Assembly: GCA_025642065.1 (NCBI GenBank)
Contig: JAODUP010001203.1
Coordinates: 99,501 to 163,500, forward strand
Reading direction: 5' to 3'
Length of the DNA stretch: 64,000 nucleotides
DNA from: Paralvinella palmiformis
Taxonomy: Eukaryota; Annelida; Polychaeta; Terebellida; Alvinellidae
Positions 11,867-23,110 of the stretch are shown piece after piece. A model generated the notes under the pieces. The model ran no database searches and was not told the DNA's origin. It was given only the letters and a program-made list of their open reading frames with translations. The translations under genes and the position numbers were made by a program. Every line of letters begins with the position of its first letter. The first letter of the stretch is position 1.

Positions 11867-12010
11867 TAGCTGTGTATAATAAGGCACAGGCACAGATAAT
11901 CTCGAACCGTGAATTCAAACTCTGGACGTTTCTTCAGGGCACTGAATCCAGAGTGGCGACTTTTCTTACTGAGACATGTGTAATGTCTCACCAGTCCCTA
12001 AGCCGCCAAG
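11867..12010 (+). repeat. 144-bp structured repeat, family B copy 1
   Basis: The copy is the same length as 15373-15516 and differs at about five positions. It carries two inverted repeats that would fold as hairpins. ACTCTGG (11919-11925) pairs with CCAGAGT (11948-11954). GAGACAT (11971-11977) pairs with ATGTCTC (11983-11989) around a 5-base loop. On the opposite strand GGTTCGAGATT resembles a tRNA B box, so a SINE is possible, but no clear A box at the right spacing is seen. It abuts a microsatellite on the left and a LINE relic on the right. Confidence 0.8.
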
Positions 12011-12011
12011 A

Positions 12012-13370
12012 CAGATTGTCTGGATGTTATAATAATCCCAATTACAAATATAGTTAATAAAGCATCACCATTGTAGTATTATAAACAATTACATACCTGT
12101 TTAAAATATTAACTTTTTAAACTAAAGTCATAGAAAAGGCAGTTTCTTTCCAGCTTAACAAATATTTAATCACAATAGAGTATGCACACAAAGTGGTAAC
12201 AACACTGAAACATCATTGGTTCAGGTGAAAAATAAAATTATGAAGTAATTTGATCAAGGTTAGCCAGTATTACTTGATCATCTCGACCTGTGTGCTAGAC
12301 TTGATACAGTTGATCTTAATATACCTTTCTCTAGGTTAAAAGTCACGTTTGGTCTGCTAGGTAAAGTACTTGAAACATTGGTTTGCTGATATGCGGCTAT
12401 ATATCGCCCAACATATTCTAAGACTAAATGATACTAAAACAAATATATTTGGTGTCACGACATGGTATTAAATCAATATAAACATATACATTACAGTTTG
12501 GTGCATCTTCGATTATGCCGAATAGGCCAATTATACATCTAAGAGTTAATATTTGCCAACGTATTAACATGTATGAACACCTCACTCAGAAAAAATCGAG
12601 CTGACTACTACTATCCTAAGAATATCAACTTCTTAAAAACCTTCATGAGGCAAGAAACGATTAAGACTGTTGTTCATGCCTTTGTTACATCTCGTATTGA
12701 CTATTGTAACTCCATGCTATATTACATATCTGATTGTAACAGCAATCACCTCCAGAATAGTATAGTTAGCATAGTGACAAATACTCGAAAATATGATCAT
12801 ATCACCTCAATTCTTCAAAAACTACAATAGTTACCTGTTAGAAAGCGTATTCATTTCAAGACGCATTAAAACCTGAATAATATATCAATGATATGGCAGC
12901 TGAATACCTGTGTGAACTGATGTCATTTAGAAAGTCATCTCAAAAACTCCTGTCAGTCAGATACTATTGCAGGTGCATTTAATAATAATAATAATAATAA
13001 TAACATAACACTTATTGCTGCACCGCATATGCTAATTTTGTTGGCTCAAGTGATATGGTGACTGCATTGTTTGTTGCAGCCCCCATTGTGTTGATTAAGC
13101 TTCCGGCAAATATTAGAAATACGTCGTTTCTTTAAACTTTGAAATGCGTTTTTAAAATACATCGGCTCAAAGTTGCTTTTACAGATAAATAATAATTATC
13201 TTTTCAATCTCTTATATGTTTTTTTCTTCAGATAAATTAATTTGGGTTTATAGTATTATATATTATTTGTACTTCGCCTTTTTGATGTATCCTGGTTGTA
13301 AGGGCGCATTATTAAATATACATTAATATTATTATTACTTTTATTATTAGTATTATTATTAGTATTATCC
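12012..13370 (+). pseudogene. Dead L2/CR1-like LINE, internally deleted
   Basis: Same family as the minus-strand relics at 20521-22375 and 32308-33840. It opens at 12015 with 'attgtctggatgtta', matching the start of the thumb-proximal block of the 20.5-kb copy, and jumps by deletion. Visible pieces on + are QLNKYLITIEYAHKVV near 12150; LDTVDLNIPFSRLKV near 12300-12345, a motif-A region; ILRLNDTKTNIF near 12415; and an 86-codon open stretch at 12573-12830 with SRIDYCNSMLYYISD and IVTNTRKYDHITSILQKL. Near 13060-13130 is FVAAPIVLIKLPANIRNTS. The 3' end at about 13305-13370 is GGGCGCATTATTAAATATAC followed by (ATT)n. The catalytic YADD block is deleted. A separate (AAT)n run at 12979-13000 interrupts the C-terminal part. 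Confidence 0.82.
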
Positions 13371-13594
13371 GAAATACCGACACTTAAGCGATGAACGTTT
13401 GTTTGGGAAGAGTAATAATCCCAGTATAAAGTTTTACCCCCGAAATAAATAGATATGGCTTTATAATTTGTAATCATCAGTAATACAAACTTTGATTTCT
13501 TCACAATTCACCAATGATCTAATTTAATTTGTCTTTAACTAGATAACATTTGTGCAATATATTATTAGGACAATTTTAAATACATCTCAAGGGT

Positions 13595-13646
<52 letters not shown>

Positions 13647-15238
13647 TGCTGATGTTATTTCAAGATAAGTTATTATTAGAAGCTCAAACTAATGTAGATT
13701 ATCTTATAACACACAAATCTGGTGCTGTTGATCCGTAGAATGGAGGCATTTCATTCTTTCAATTCACTTAGATTAGTTAGGAGTCAAACTAAAGATAATA
13801 CTGGCTTATCACAATAAATGTATATGCATCAATTTTTGTCTATGATCAACTAATAATGATTTTCTAAAAAGATTACTCCTTAGGTCGTGTTATTAGTTAA
13901 GATAAAGTTCCCATATTAATATCTTGACATGTAATATCACCATCTATTATATGTATCAATAGGCGGTGAGGACAAAGGTAAGTAAATATATATGTATAAT
14001 GTACTAGTATCCTGTTTCCTTCAGATATGCCCAAGCCGACCCTAAATTGATAGCGACATAAGTGTATCATAGGTGTGGGTAAACCCCCATATGCATATAT
14101 ACACGTTTTTTGTAATTTGGTTTCGGAAAAGTAAACTACTACTTATTTACTTTTTTGTCCGTGGTTTATAGCCTGTGCTTGCCTAACTGATGCTGTATGG
14201 GTTTTTTTCCCAGTTGGTCTAAAATTGTGCTTAATACCTAAAACGTGTATATATCAGTGTGTGATAGACACATTAACAACAATACTCTTAACGACAGTAT
14301 TTTGTCAGGACATAATCTGCATAAGATGAACTCTCTCTTCTTTGGTAACAAATCTGTACTAAACTATACTGTCAGTAATTTAGTTTATTCCTCTTCATGC
14401 AGTATCCGAAATAACACTGACTTCTATTAGAGAATAATAGCCGCTATTGTTCATCTAAATATTTTGAATTGAAACTTTAAAGCATGAAAACCGCGTCAAA
14501 TATGGGCATTAGTACTATGTATATACATAAAACAATCGAAAGTAAAAGCCTAGAATAGGTCATGGAGTTTTAATAAGATGTGCATGGGTTCATAACATAG
14601 CTCATGAAAATAAAGAATGCATTTTCTTAAATGTATCTTTATTAATCCCTATGTATTTCCATTCATCAAATTACTAGTAGCTTACATAAATAAATCCTGT
14701 ATGGTATTATATAAGGAACATCTTACGATAATATCGAACACATAAACAATATTTGATAACCTTGTATGGCATTTATTGATTTAGCTATGGCCACTCAGTT
14801 ATGGTGTTCCCACCGCACAACCCTACCTAGGTAAGAGCTAATTATGCTCTAGCTGAGTGATTACCCGGATCTCACTGTATACTACCTTTACAAATAACAA
14901 TTCCTTGAGTTTATAAAGGACATTTTTAATAGTTGTTATCATTATTGTAAACACGGTTCATATCCAAAGTAAATGATTATCAGTATATCTATATTAGGTC
15001 ATGTTACGACCTACTTGACTGAATCTAAGTTTTGATCAAAATTCGATCTTGATAGGTGACGACCACATCATGCAACTTGTATTAATACATATCTTACAAT
15101 ATCTACTCAACGACTTTAGTATCTTACGATTGATCAGATAATTATTATACAAAGTTATTACATACCTATAATATATAGATCGATAGTAATATCCTCTTAG
15201 CTAAGGGTCTTCTGACATTCTTTTCTAATGTGTATGGG
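13371..15238. other. Unannotated stretch with an (AT)n tract and a weak tRNA-like block
   Basis: (AT)n lies at 13601-13644. The segment 13437-13510 resembles 42660-42730, sharing 'cagtaatacaaa' and its surroundings, so it may be a small dispersed repeat. At about 14875-14815 on the minus strand 'cactcagctagagcataa' resembles a tRNA A box, but the B box is poor. The 61-codon frame at 14245-14430 has no recognisable feature. Confidence 0.35.
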
Positions 15239-15246
15239 TGTATATA

Positions 15247-15293
<47 letters not shown>

Positions 15294-15372
15294 ATGTTTG
15301 TGTGTGTGTGTGTGTATGAGTATGCGCGTGCGTGCGTGCGTGAGTACGTGCGTGTGTGTGTGTGTGTGTGTT
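15239..15372. repeat. Compound (GT)n(AT)n(GT)n microsatellite
   Basis: Same layout as the tract before family B copy 1. The GT half includes GC-containing variants (GTGCGTGC). It runs directly into family B copy 2. Confidence 0.96.
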
Positions 15373-15516
15373 TAGCTGTGTATAATAAGGCATAGGCACA
15401 GATAATCTCGAACCGTGAATTCAAACTCTGGACGTTTCTTCAGGGGACTTAATCCAGAGTGGCGACTTTTCTTGCTCAGACATGTGTAATGTCTCACCAG
15501 TCCCTAAGCCGCCAAG
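15373..15516 (+). repeat. 144-bp structured repeat, family B copy 2
   Basis: Ungapped partner of 11867-12010 with about five substitutions. The ACTCTGG/CCAGAGT inverted repeat is intact. In the second hairpin one arm reads CAGACAT, losing one base pair. The right boundary, AGCCGCCAAG, is the same in both copies, after which the sequences differ completely. This supports it as the element end. Confidence 0.8.
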
Positions 15517-15731
15517 CAAAATCAAAATGCGAATGACCTACAGCCGTGGAGTTTGGGTGTAAAACATCCAAGTCAGATCACGGCAGTAGTGAGAATGTTT
15601 AGCTTAATTATCTAAGCAGCCCTATTTATAGCTATTTTTCAATTGCTGTATCTTTCTTCAAAGCAATACTATATAAACTATATAACCCAATTGTCACTGT
15701 CTTCAAAGATCAGTTTTTACAACGGACAGGC

Positions 15732-16427
15732 GTCATGAAGCGACTACTATTAAACTATTTAGCTTAATTGCTATTAAAAGACTGACATCTGCGTTGAAGC
15801 AGACCGTATTAGCAAGTCATAGCTTCGATACCGTTTGAACTATGTTATCATTTTCAAACTTGACCTAATTTCTGCTATTCTAACTATTTTAGTTCTTCAA
15901 TGTTATTTATGACAAGCAGATTAGAGCTAATCTTGAATGTCATAGTATAAACTGGACATAACTGGACCTAGGAAAGATAATTCTATTCCCACATACAACC
16001 AAAGTGAATTTTATATGCAACTAAAGTTGTTATATAAAACCCACCAACCGCGCGAGCTGTGTCCAATGCCACCGCTCGAGATGCGATGCAGTGTTTCTAT
16101 TCCTGAGTCAGGAGTACTTATAATGCTTTAAGAGCGTACTGTGCCTGCTACAGTCATTTAAATGCTGGATAACCAGGCCAGACACCTAAACGGCGTGCCT
16201 CCAAAGACGCAAATAGTACATGGATTATACAGCTCTAGATCAACTTTTCTTGAATGCGGTGACCGGGAAATATAGTCTCCACGCATAGAAAACGGAACTT
16301 TCTCAACCGCAGCATAATATGCCTTGTGATATTTGCTGGAGGGTCAAATACCTCATAAGCATACAAATCCAATAAATACTATGACCTACTCGTCACTATT
16401 ATAACAATTTACATCGGCGCTTTAGCA
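15732..16427 (+). repeat. Dispersed repeat family C, copy 1
   Basis: About 696 bp, matching 49278-49976 (about 699 bp) at high identity over its length. Shared landmarks are GTCATGAAGCGACTACTATT at the start, GACATAACTGGACCTAGG, CCACCGCTCGAGATGCG, CGGCGTGCCTCCAAAGACGC, and ATCGGCGCTTTA at the end. At the right end a second, partial unit follows with a period of about 622 bp, so the element is built of long tandem units. I see no coding frame. Class unknown. Confidence 0.85.
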
Positions 16428-16702
16428 GACCGTTATGGCGGAATTGCCGTTCTATATATTAACATTTTCAAATCAGACCTAATGTCTGCTATACAAACTA
16501 TAATTATAATATAGGGTTTTATTAATGACAAGGAGACTAAAGTTAGCCTTGAATGTCATAGTACAGACTGGACATAACTGGACCTAGGAAAGACAATTCT
16601 ATTCCCACAAACAACTAAGGTGAATTATATATACAACTAAACTTGTTATATAAAATACACCAACCACACGAGCTGTATCCAATGCCACCGCTCGAGATGC
16701 GT
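16425..16702 (+). repeat. Family C, second partial tandem unit
   Basis: Repeats 15802-16083 from CAGACCGT to CCACCGCTCGAGATGCG with more substitutions. It is cut off exactly where a GT-rich microsatellite begins (16703-16767). Confidence 0.85.
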
Positions 16703-16767
16703 GCGTACGTGCGTGTGTGTGTGTGTGTGCCCGCACGCGCGTGTGTATGTGTGTGTGTGTGTGTGTT
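16703..16767. repeat. GT-rich microsatellite
   Basis: GTGC and GT units replacing the rest of the family C unit. Confidence 0.93.
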
Positions 16768-16919
16768 AGGATAGATATATATGTTGTCACTGGCTCAGAA
16801 CATCAAAACCTATAGATCCCTTATAACTTGTAATCTTTAAAATCATTAATCTTAAAACATAATTAAATCAAAACATACTTGAATTTATGCATACAAAATG
16901 TACACATTTATATCTTTAT

Positions 16920-16928
16920 GTATATATA

Positions 16929-17012
<84 letters not shown>
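16920..17012. repeat. (AT)n microsatellite bordering family A
   Basis: Starts as TATATAATACATACATACAT, then about 40 AT units ending at the first base of family A copy 3. Confidence 0.97.
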
Positions 17013-17015
<3 letters not shown>

Positions 17016-17810
17016 CTATTCATCAGTCTAAGGGGTGAGATAATCCGCTTTTCGGAAAGCGGTTGATGTAGGTTACGCACAAAAAGTAGAAGCAAATAAA
17101 CAAATTCCATTTGATACCACAGCTCGCACGTTTTATTACACGTGCATGTGTTTCAATAGTAAGTTAACATATATACAAGATAAATACCATTACACCACAG
17201 TTTACATTCAGCGGTAATTTGCTATGGATTAAAAGTAACCTAGACATGAAATTATTTCCATTCCACAGATGATGATTCCAGCTCCATTCTGGGTTTCAAT
17301 AGCTAAACAAATCCTACCTATATTAAACATACGTATGGATGCCAGCTAGGTTCACCGTGGCCAAGTTATTGTTTGATCAGGGCGAAATGTTATGCCCTTC
17401 ATCGGCTTTCGGTGCGCCAACCAATAAAACAGCTTAAGTTGAGCACACGACAGAGGCTTGTCGTGTACACTAGCAACTTCGCCAAATTGGTAGCCGATCA
17501 GAACGAACATGTGTGCCTCTCGGCTAACCAATATAACAGTCTCAGTTATACGTTAAGGTGTTATCCGATCAGGATGACAATCAATGCCTTTTATCATTTC
17601 TTGGCGTATTAACCAACACACCACTTTCGGTTCAACCAATGATATCTATATATGGAAGTGGCTAAGCTAAATAGCAAAGTAGCAATACTGTACAATGGAT
17701 TATTACTGGACTAGAACGAAACATCGTCTAAATCCGGAGTAAATCCTATGATTTAATCAAGCCTAACAGCTAATCCACATCATTTTTCGTTCATCATTTG
17801 TGTTTGTGTG
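17013..17810 (+). repeat. Dispersed repeat family A, copy 3 (longest)
   Basis: It begins right after (AT)n with 'ggctattcatcagtctaagg' and 'cggaaagcgg'. It continues with TTTGATACCACAGCTCG (matched at 44740 and, reversed, 57600), 'tccattctgggtttcaata', a GC-richer block around 17380-17580, and the 3' block 'caatactgtacaatggatta'. The open frame at 17373-17612 is not kept in the other copies. No termini or protein motifs identify a class. Confidence 0.7.
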
Positions 17811-17984
17811 TGAACCCGCGCGCCCGTGTATGTCAATGTCCAATAACAACATTATGTTCTATTATTCCATTACATATATTTTATTCATAAATATATAAAT
17901 GTATGTGTGTGTATATGTAACAAAGGTTTCCGATTGATACTGTCGCAAAGGAATGGGAAAGCCATTCTACCTATATTGTTCCGG

Positions 17985-18485
17985 TGTAACTGGGCATAGC
18001 ATACCCCCCCAGTCCGGAGTATACCTGGTGTTAACTGGACTTAGGCGAGATTATACCTCGGGTATATTCATACCTCTATGCCAATTCAAACCCTTAGGCC
18101 TTATAAACAATCGTTACTTATTTGTTTCAAAATTTGATTGGGGGTTCAGATTTGTTAGGTACGTTAAGTGAGAAAGTAACTGACCTAAATCATAAAACTC
18201 TAAATATATTTATATTTATAATTTCAATCAGGAAATCTTTAATTAGTAAATAATATTAGAACATAGCTGAAAAGAGCAAACATTTGTCATGTCTTGATAA
18301 TAAATTGAAATTTCAACTGTTAAATTAAGAGACGTCGGTTGATATTGTCTATTACGTTAGATGAATAAATTCTGGCGTATAGGGTATAGTCTGACCTAGT
18401 TTCCACCTTCTGGAATAGTTTGTCCTAGGACAGCTTATCCCCTGGGAGATAATTTGGCCTGGGCCAAACTATACCCAGGTTTTAA
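17985..18485. mobile_element. Possible element with inverted minisatellite-like ends
   Basis: About 100 bp at each end consists of degenerate units of about 20 bp built on 'cctgggtata' and 'tagtctgaccta'. The left end (17985-18085) and the reverse complement of the right end (18361-18485) are similar in order, for example 'aactgggcatagcataccc' against 'aacctgggtatagtttggcc'. The interior is AT-rich with no frame. This would fit a foldback-type or MITE element, but the alignment is by eye and boundaries are soft. Confidence 0.4.
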
Positions 18486-18494
18486 TCTGCACAT

Positions 18495-19060
18495 GTGCTA
18501 ATGTGGCATGCTATTCCGGAAAGTGCATTAGACATGAAAAGAGGTGATATGTACTTGATTGAAGTTCGGAAAAGAATCTGCTGGTATGCCACGCTATGCT
18601 ATGCTTACAGCGCTGGTGAAAGCTCTGCTCGCACACTTCCATTGGAATCCCGATATGTAAATGTACTGAAATACCCTATATGTCATCACATACCGATAAC
18701 CAGTACTTTACTGAGGGATACCAAAAGTACACGGATGGAATATCAGAAGTAGTTCAACGAAGAAAATCGACAAGAAGAAGAACAAAAAGAAAAGAAAAGA
18801 AGTGAAAAGAATGACATTGTGGAAAAAGCAATTGAAGGAGCATGAATAGCAGACAGAAAAAGAAGAAGATGCAAAACAAAAACAAGCAGAAGATTAATGC
18901 AACTTTATCCAGAAACTGTTGGCTCAAACTAGCTAACAGCCTAATAATACTAACTCCTCCTTGCTGATGGATGGAGAAAAAGAAATGCATTAAAAAAATT
19001 AGAAATGTGTTTATCATCTTTGCTAAACCACCAAACACCTAAGTCCAAAACAACACCAAG
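18495..19060 (+). pseudogene. Decayed coding stretch of unknown origin
   Basis: An 85-codon frame (18495-18752) ending in STRMEYQK continues past a TAG in the same frame into a charged stretch (FNEENRQEEEQKEKKRSEKN). A TGA follows, then more charged residues and, in another frame, LLMDGEKEMH and LLNHQTPKSKTTPS. Base composition shifts to purine-rich compared with neighbours. The pattern looks like a dead coding sequence with a coiled-coil-like segment. It may be part of a transposon, but I recognise no family. Confidence 0.35.
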
Positions 19061-19340
19061 TAAATGAATAAACTTGTGTATAATTGTGTAACATGACGAT
19101 GTCAGTAATGTTGAGCTTAAGAAAAATGTGTGTACTTCATTAACATCTAATATGTGATTGTATGTAATAATTATTAAATATTTTATTTTAAAATATAATA
19201 TATATGACTGCGAACTTTTGATGTTATGTTTTGTCTGTTTCGCATAGTTTCGTATTGTTTTCGTGGTATTACACTGTAATAAAAATAAAGTTGTAGGCTG
19301 AAACGTTCTTAATTAGTACACGATAAACTCAAAATACATA

Positions 19341-19509
19341 CTTACGTACATACATCAATACAGGCATACATACATACATACATACATACATACATGCATA
19401 TATTTGCATACACGCATACATGCATACATGCATACATGAACACATGCATGCATGAATACATGCATGCATACACACATACATGCATACATACACACACACA
19501 TACACACAC

Positions 19510-19598
<89 letters not shown>

Positions 19599-19648
19599 TA
19601 CAACACAACACACATCACACACAAACACAAACACACACACACACACAC

Positions 19649-19707
<59 letters not shown>

Positions 19708-19714
19708 TATATAT
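19341..19714. repeat. Large compound (CATA)n(CA)n(AT)n(CA)n(AT)n microsatellite
   Basis: CATA/CATG units (19341-19494), CA, a long AT tract (19515-19595), a CA block with 'acaaac' interruptions (to about 19652) and a second AT tract. It is the longest simple-sequence block in the window. Seven overlapping frames on both strands are simple-sequence artefacts. Confidence 0.98.
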
Positions 19715-19762
19715 AACATAATATAAAAAGTTTATAATACTACATTACTTTATTACTTATTG

Positions 19763-19946
19763 ATTTTATAAGAGTTATGCACGAAACGTTATATTTCATT
19801 CATCTAATAGATATAACAGGAATATGGTTTAAACGACTAATTATGTTTTTACTTGAGTGTCGCATTTTATCAAGAGTTATGCCACGAAACGTTATATTTC
19901 ATTCATCTAATAGAGTATAACAGGAATATGGTTTAAACGACTAATT
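19763..19946 (+). repeat. Tandem duplication, two units of about 101 bp
   Basis: Both units carry AGAGTTATGC, ACGAAACGTTATATTTCATT and GGTTTAAACGACTAATT. Only a few single-base differences separate them, so the duplication is fairly recent. Confidence 0.9.
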
Positions 19947-19949
19947 TGT

Positions 19950-20520
19950 TCCGACATTTAACATAAACACCAGTAGCTCAGATATATATTGTGTTGCCTT
20001 ATTATCCTTGATATTATTGATATTGATTAACATACTTTAGATATTCTAAAGTACACGATGTTAGGTAACATTTTAAGAAATCTAGGTAATCTATTTCTAG
20101 AAGACTATACAATTTATGTAGCCAAAAGACTTTCATCGATGTGATGTGGGGCATTTGTCTTGTGAAGACCAACTTAATTTTATTGAGATATAGAATATTT
20201 TATTTATTGATAAAAGATGGCTTGAATAGGCTTGAATGAAGCGAACATAATTATATCGAGCTTCCTTGTGATTGCTATGCTGATACTGCTTCACTAGTTA
20301 AATATCCAGACATCAGTATCTTGTAATAACATAATATTTATAGGGTCGAGTGCCATCATTAGGAATTTGAAGGATAATTGACATTCTTGTTTGTGATTTG
20401 GGTTGCTAAATACTTGTATTTACCTTACATATTGATAATTAGAATATGACATGTTTGCTATGTCTGTCTTCTTTTGGACAATAAGCACATACTGGTAATT
20501 GAATGTTTAGATTAGATTTA
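19950..20520. other. AT-rich noncoding stretch
   Basis: Nothing I can support. It lies just beyond the 3' tail of the minus-strand LINE. Confidence 0.5.
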
Positions 20521-20525
20521 TGATG

Positions 20526-20561
<36 letters not shown>

Positions 20562-22375
20562 TATTTAATAAAGCGCTCTTACTAGCAGGAGCCACTCAAA
20601 GACGCTGTATAAATAATATGTAATATAATAATTCCCCAAATAAAATATCCGTGAAAACCCTGTAAATGATTTTAAAAGATAATAATTATTTACCGTTTAA
20701 GTGACATTGAATAGGTGTTTTTTAGAAAATATCTTTAAAATTTTGAAGAGACGACGCATTTCTAACACCCGACGGCAACACATTCCACAAAGTGATGTCT
20801 ACAACACTAAACGCACCAACACCATATGACTTGAGCCAAGCCACTGGCACCTATAATAATGTCTGACTGGATGACCCAAGTTTTCTGGATGACTATCTCT
20901 TGGACAAAGGTTCACACAGGTTTTCTGGTTCCATATCATTAATAGATTTATAAGATATTCATAACACTTTGAAATGAACATGCTGTCTAATAGGTAGCCA
21001 ATTTAGAAATTGAAGAATTGGGGTGATATGATAATATTTTCGAGTATTTGTCACTATGCGAGATGCACTATTCTGAATTCGCTGAAGGCAATTAATGTTA
21101 TACTCAGATATGCCACATAACAGGGAGTTACAATAGTCTATACCAAATGTAAAAAAGGCATTGACTAGAGTTATAAATGTTTCTTGTGCCAATAATGCTC
21201 TTAAACAGTGAATGTTCTTAAGGTGGTATAAGACAGCTCGGCATACTGATGTAGCATGTTCAAACATGTTAATACATTGGTCAAAAATAACCCCTAGATC
21301 TTTTACTGACCCTTTAGGGGTAATCGAAGATGCACCCATATGTAATGTTGATGTCTTTAGGGATTTAACACAATGTGGTGATACCAAATATATAATATTG
21401 GTTTTATCATCATTAAGTTTTAGAAAATTTTGAATCATCCATAGCCGGATATCAGCAATACAATATTCTAAATTCTTCAAGGAAGAGGAGAAATTTAACT
21501 CATTTTAGGGATCCAGTAATATATACAGCTGTGTGTTATCAGCATACACGTGATATTTAACCCATTATAGCTGTGCAATGATCCCCAAAGAACGTGTATA
21601 CATTGTGAAAACTAAAGGACGAAGAACGGAACCCTGTGCTACATGAGATAACAAGACCTGAATGTCAGACAAAATACCACGAACAAACACTTTCTTGGAG
21701 CATTGATCCAGATATAATCGAAACCATTCAAGTACTTTACCTGGCAGGCCAAAGATGTATTTTAACCTTAACCTAGAGAAAAGTGCATTAGGGTCAACTG
21801 TATCAAATGCAGCTGACAGGTCCAGAAGAACAAGTATTACTGGCTTATTATTATTATATTAATGCCTGTTTAAAAGCGCTGATCTTGATCAATTAACATC
21901 TTAATAGCATATTTCACCCGAATCAATTATGTTTCAGTGCTGTGACCACTTTTATAGGCAGACTGTAATGATTCATTAAGGTTATTATTGATTAAATATT
22001 TGTTTAGATGGAAATCAACTGCCTTTTCTATACCTTTAAATACAAATATAATATTTGAAACTGGTCTGTAATTGTTTAGAAAACTACTGTCCATAGTGGT
22101 TTTGTTTTATTAATGGTTTTACAAGGGCAACTTTCATAGATATTGGGAAAACCCCCAAAGATAATGATTTATTAACTATATTTGTAATTGGGTTTATCAG
22201 AATATCCAGACAATGTGTCACAGTGACAACTAGTGTCAACTGCACAAAACACATTAGATGATGTTTTCTGCAACTGTTTGATATCAGACTCAGTAAAAGG
22301 CTCAAATGTCTCCAATATAGATATACAAGACTCTTCTACCAATGACATACCTAGTGAATCCACTATGTATATTTA
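20521..22375 (-). pseudogene. Dead L2/CR1-like LINE, best preserved copy
   Basis: Read on the minus strand from 22375. First come FEPFTESDIKQL and ITNIVNKSLSLGVFP with MKVALVKPLIK (22305-22084). Then LNNYRPVSNI and QSAYKSGHSTET, and near 21830 the motif-A block VILVLLDLSAAFDTVD. Next are KVLEWFRLYLDQ, AQGSVLRPLVF (GSVLGP expected) and near 21545 YADNTQLY, where the second catalytic Asp of YADD is replaced by Asn. A 173-codon open frame (21480-20959) holds WMIQNFLKLNDDKTNI, VKDLGVIFDQ, FGIDYCNSLLCGI and IVTNTRKYYHITPILQ. Beyond it lies GAFSVVDITLWNVLPSGVRN near 20805-20755. The 3' end is GAGCGCTTTATTAAATATAT then (ATT)n at 20562-20525. Stops in several places and no endonuclease mean a 5'-truncated dead copy. 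Confidence 0.9.
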
Positions 22376-22739
22376 ATATTGTATGACAGAAGAAGCTATT
22401 AAAATAAGAGATTATTATATATGAAATACATATATCTATTTATTAAACTTCATTTTAGTTTACTACACCAAAATGTTAGTCATGCACGCCTCTATGTTAA
22501 AAGAGATATATATGTATTCGAAAGTGGGTGGTTTTATTATTTTTAAAGAAGAAATAAACAATACTGTAGAAAGGTTTTGTTGTGTTTTAATTTCATTCAT
22601 CGCGAAGGAACAATACTTACAATTTTTGCAGCATGGCAGTTAAACCACAATCACATACTTTATTTCGAATACAAAGCTAATTAAATGTAAGTCTTGTTAA
22701 TGTAGATTTTTATTGAAATGACGGAAGACATTAATATCG

Positions 22740-23010
22740 CTTATTAAATACGTTTTGTTGTTTTTGTGCTCGTTTTCTTCTTATAATAGAGAAAATTACC
22801 AAAAAATGAACAATATCGCTATTTGCGTACATATGAAATAGTAGTAATATTAATATTAATCGTAGCCTTTCTATGAATCTTATATATTATATGAATATTC
22901 CAATTATAAAAAGAATGATTTGTGGCTATATACTTAGTATGACATCTTTCGAGTTTTAGTACAGTCTGATAATGGTTAAAAGAAGAAAATTTAAAACATA
23001 ACACAAAGCT
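22740..23010 (+). repeat. Dispersed repeat family H, copy 1
   Basis: Aligns with 51885-52130 through 'cgttttgttg', 'gtagcctttctatgaatctt', 'cagtctgataatggttaaaa' and intervening AT-rich sequence. Diverged. The 82-codon minus frame at 22819-23067 overlaps it and is not kept in copy 2. Confidence 0.5.
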
Positions 23011-23080
23011 TATTGTTGAGCTGATACGTCTTCGGGAGATAAAGGACGGTCGATAGATTACAACCATAGATTGTCGTAAT

Positions 23081-23109
23081 TATCCATATTCCATAATGGA
23101 ATATGGATA
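23081..23109. repeat. Perfect short hairpin, 14-bp arms
   Basis: TATCCATATTCCAT (23081-23094), one spacer base, then its exact reverse complement (23096-23109). Confidence 0.9.
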
Positions 23110-23110
23110 T

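Noticed and set aside
19329..19726. Seven overlapping open frames of 73 to 110 codons on both strands
   Set aside because: All are translations of (CATA)n, (CA)n and (AT)n repeats with only Tyr-Ile, Cys-Val or Thr-His content.
21212..21433. 73-codon + frame
   Set aside because: It is the antisense shadow of the better supported reverse-transcriptase frame on the minus strand.
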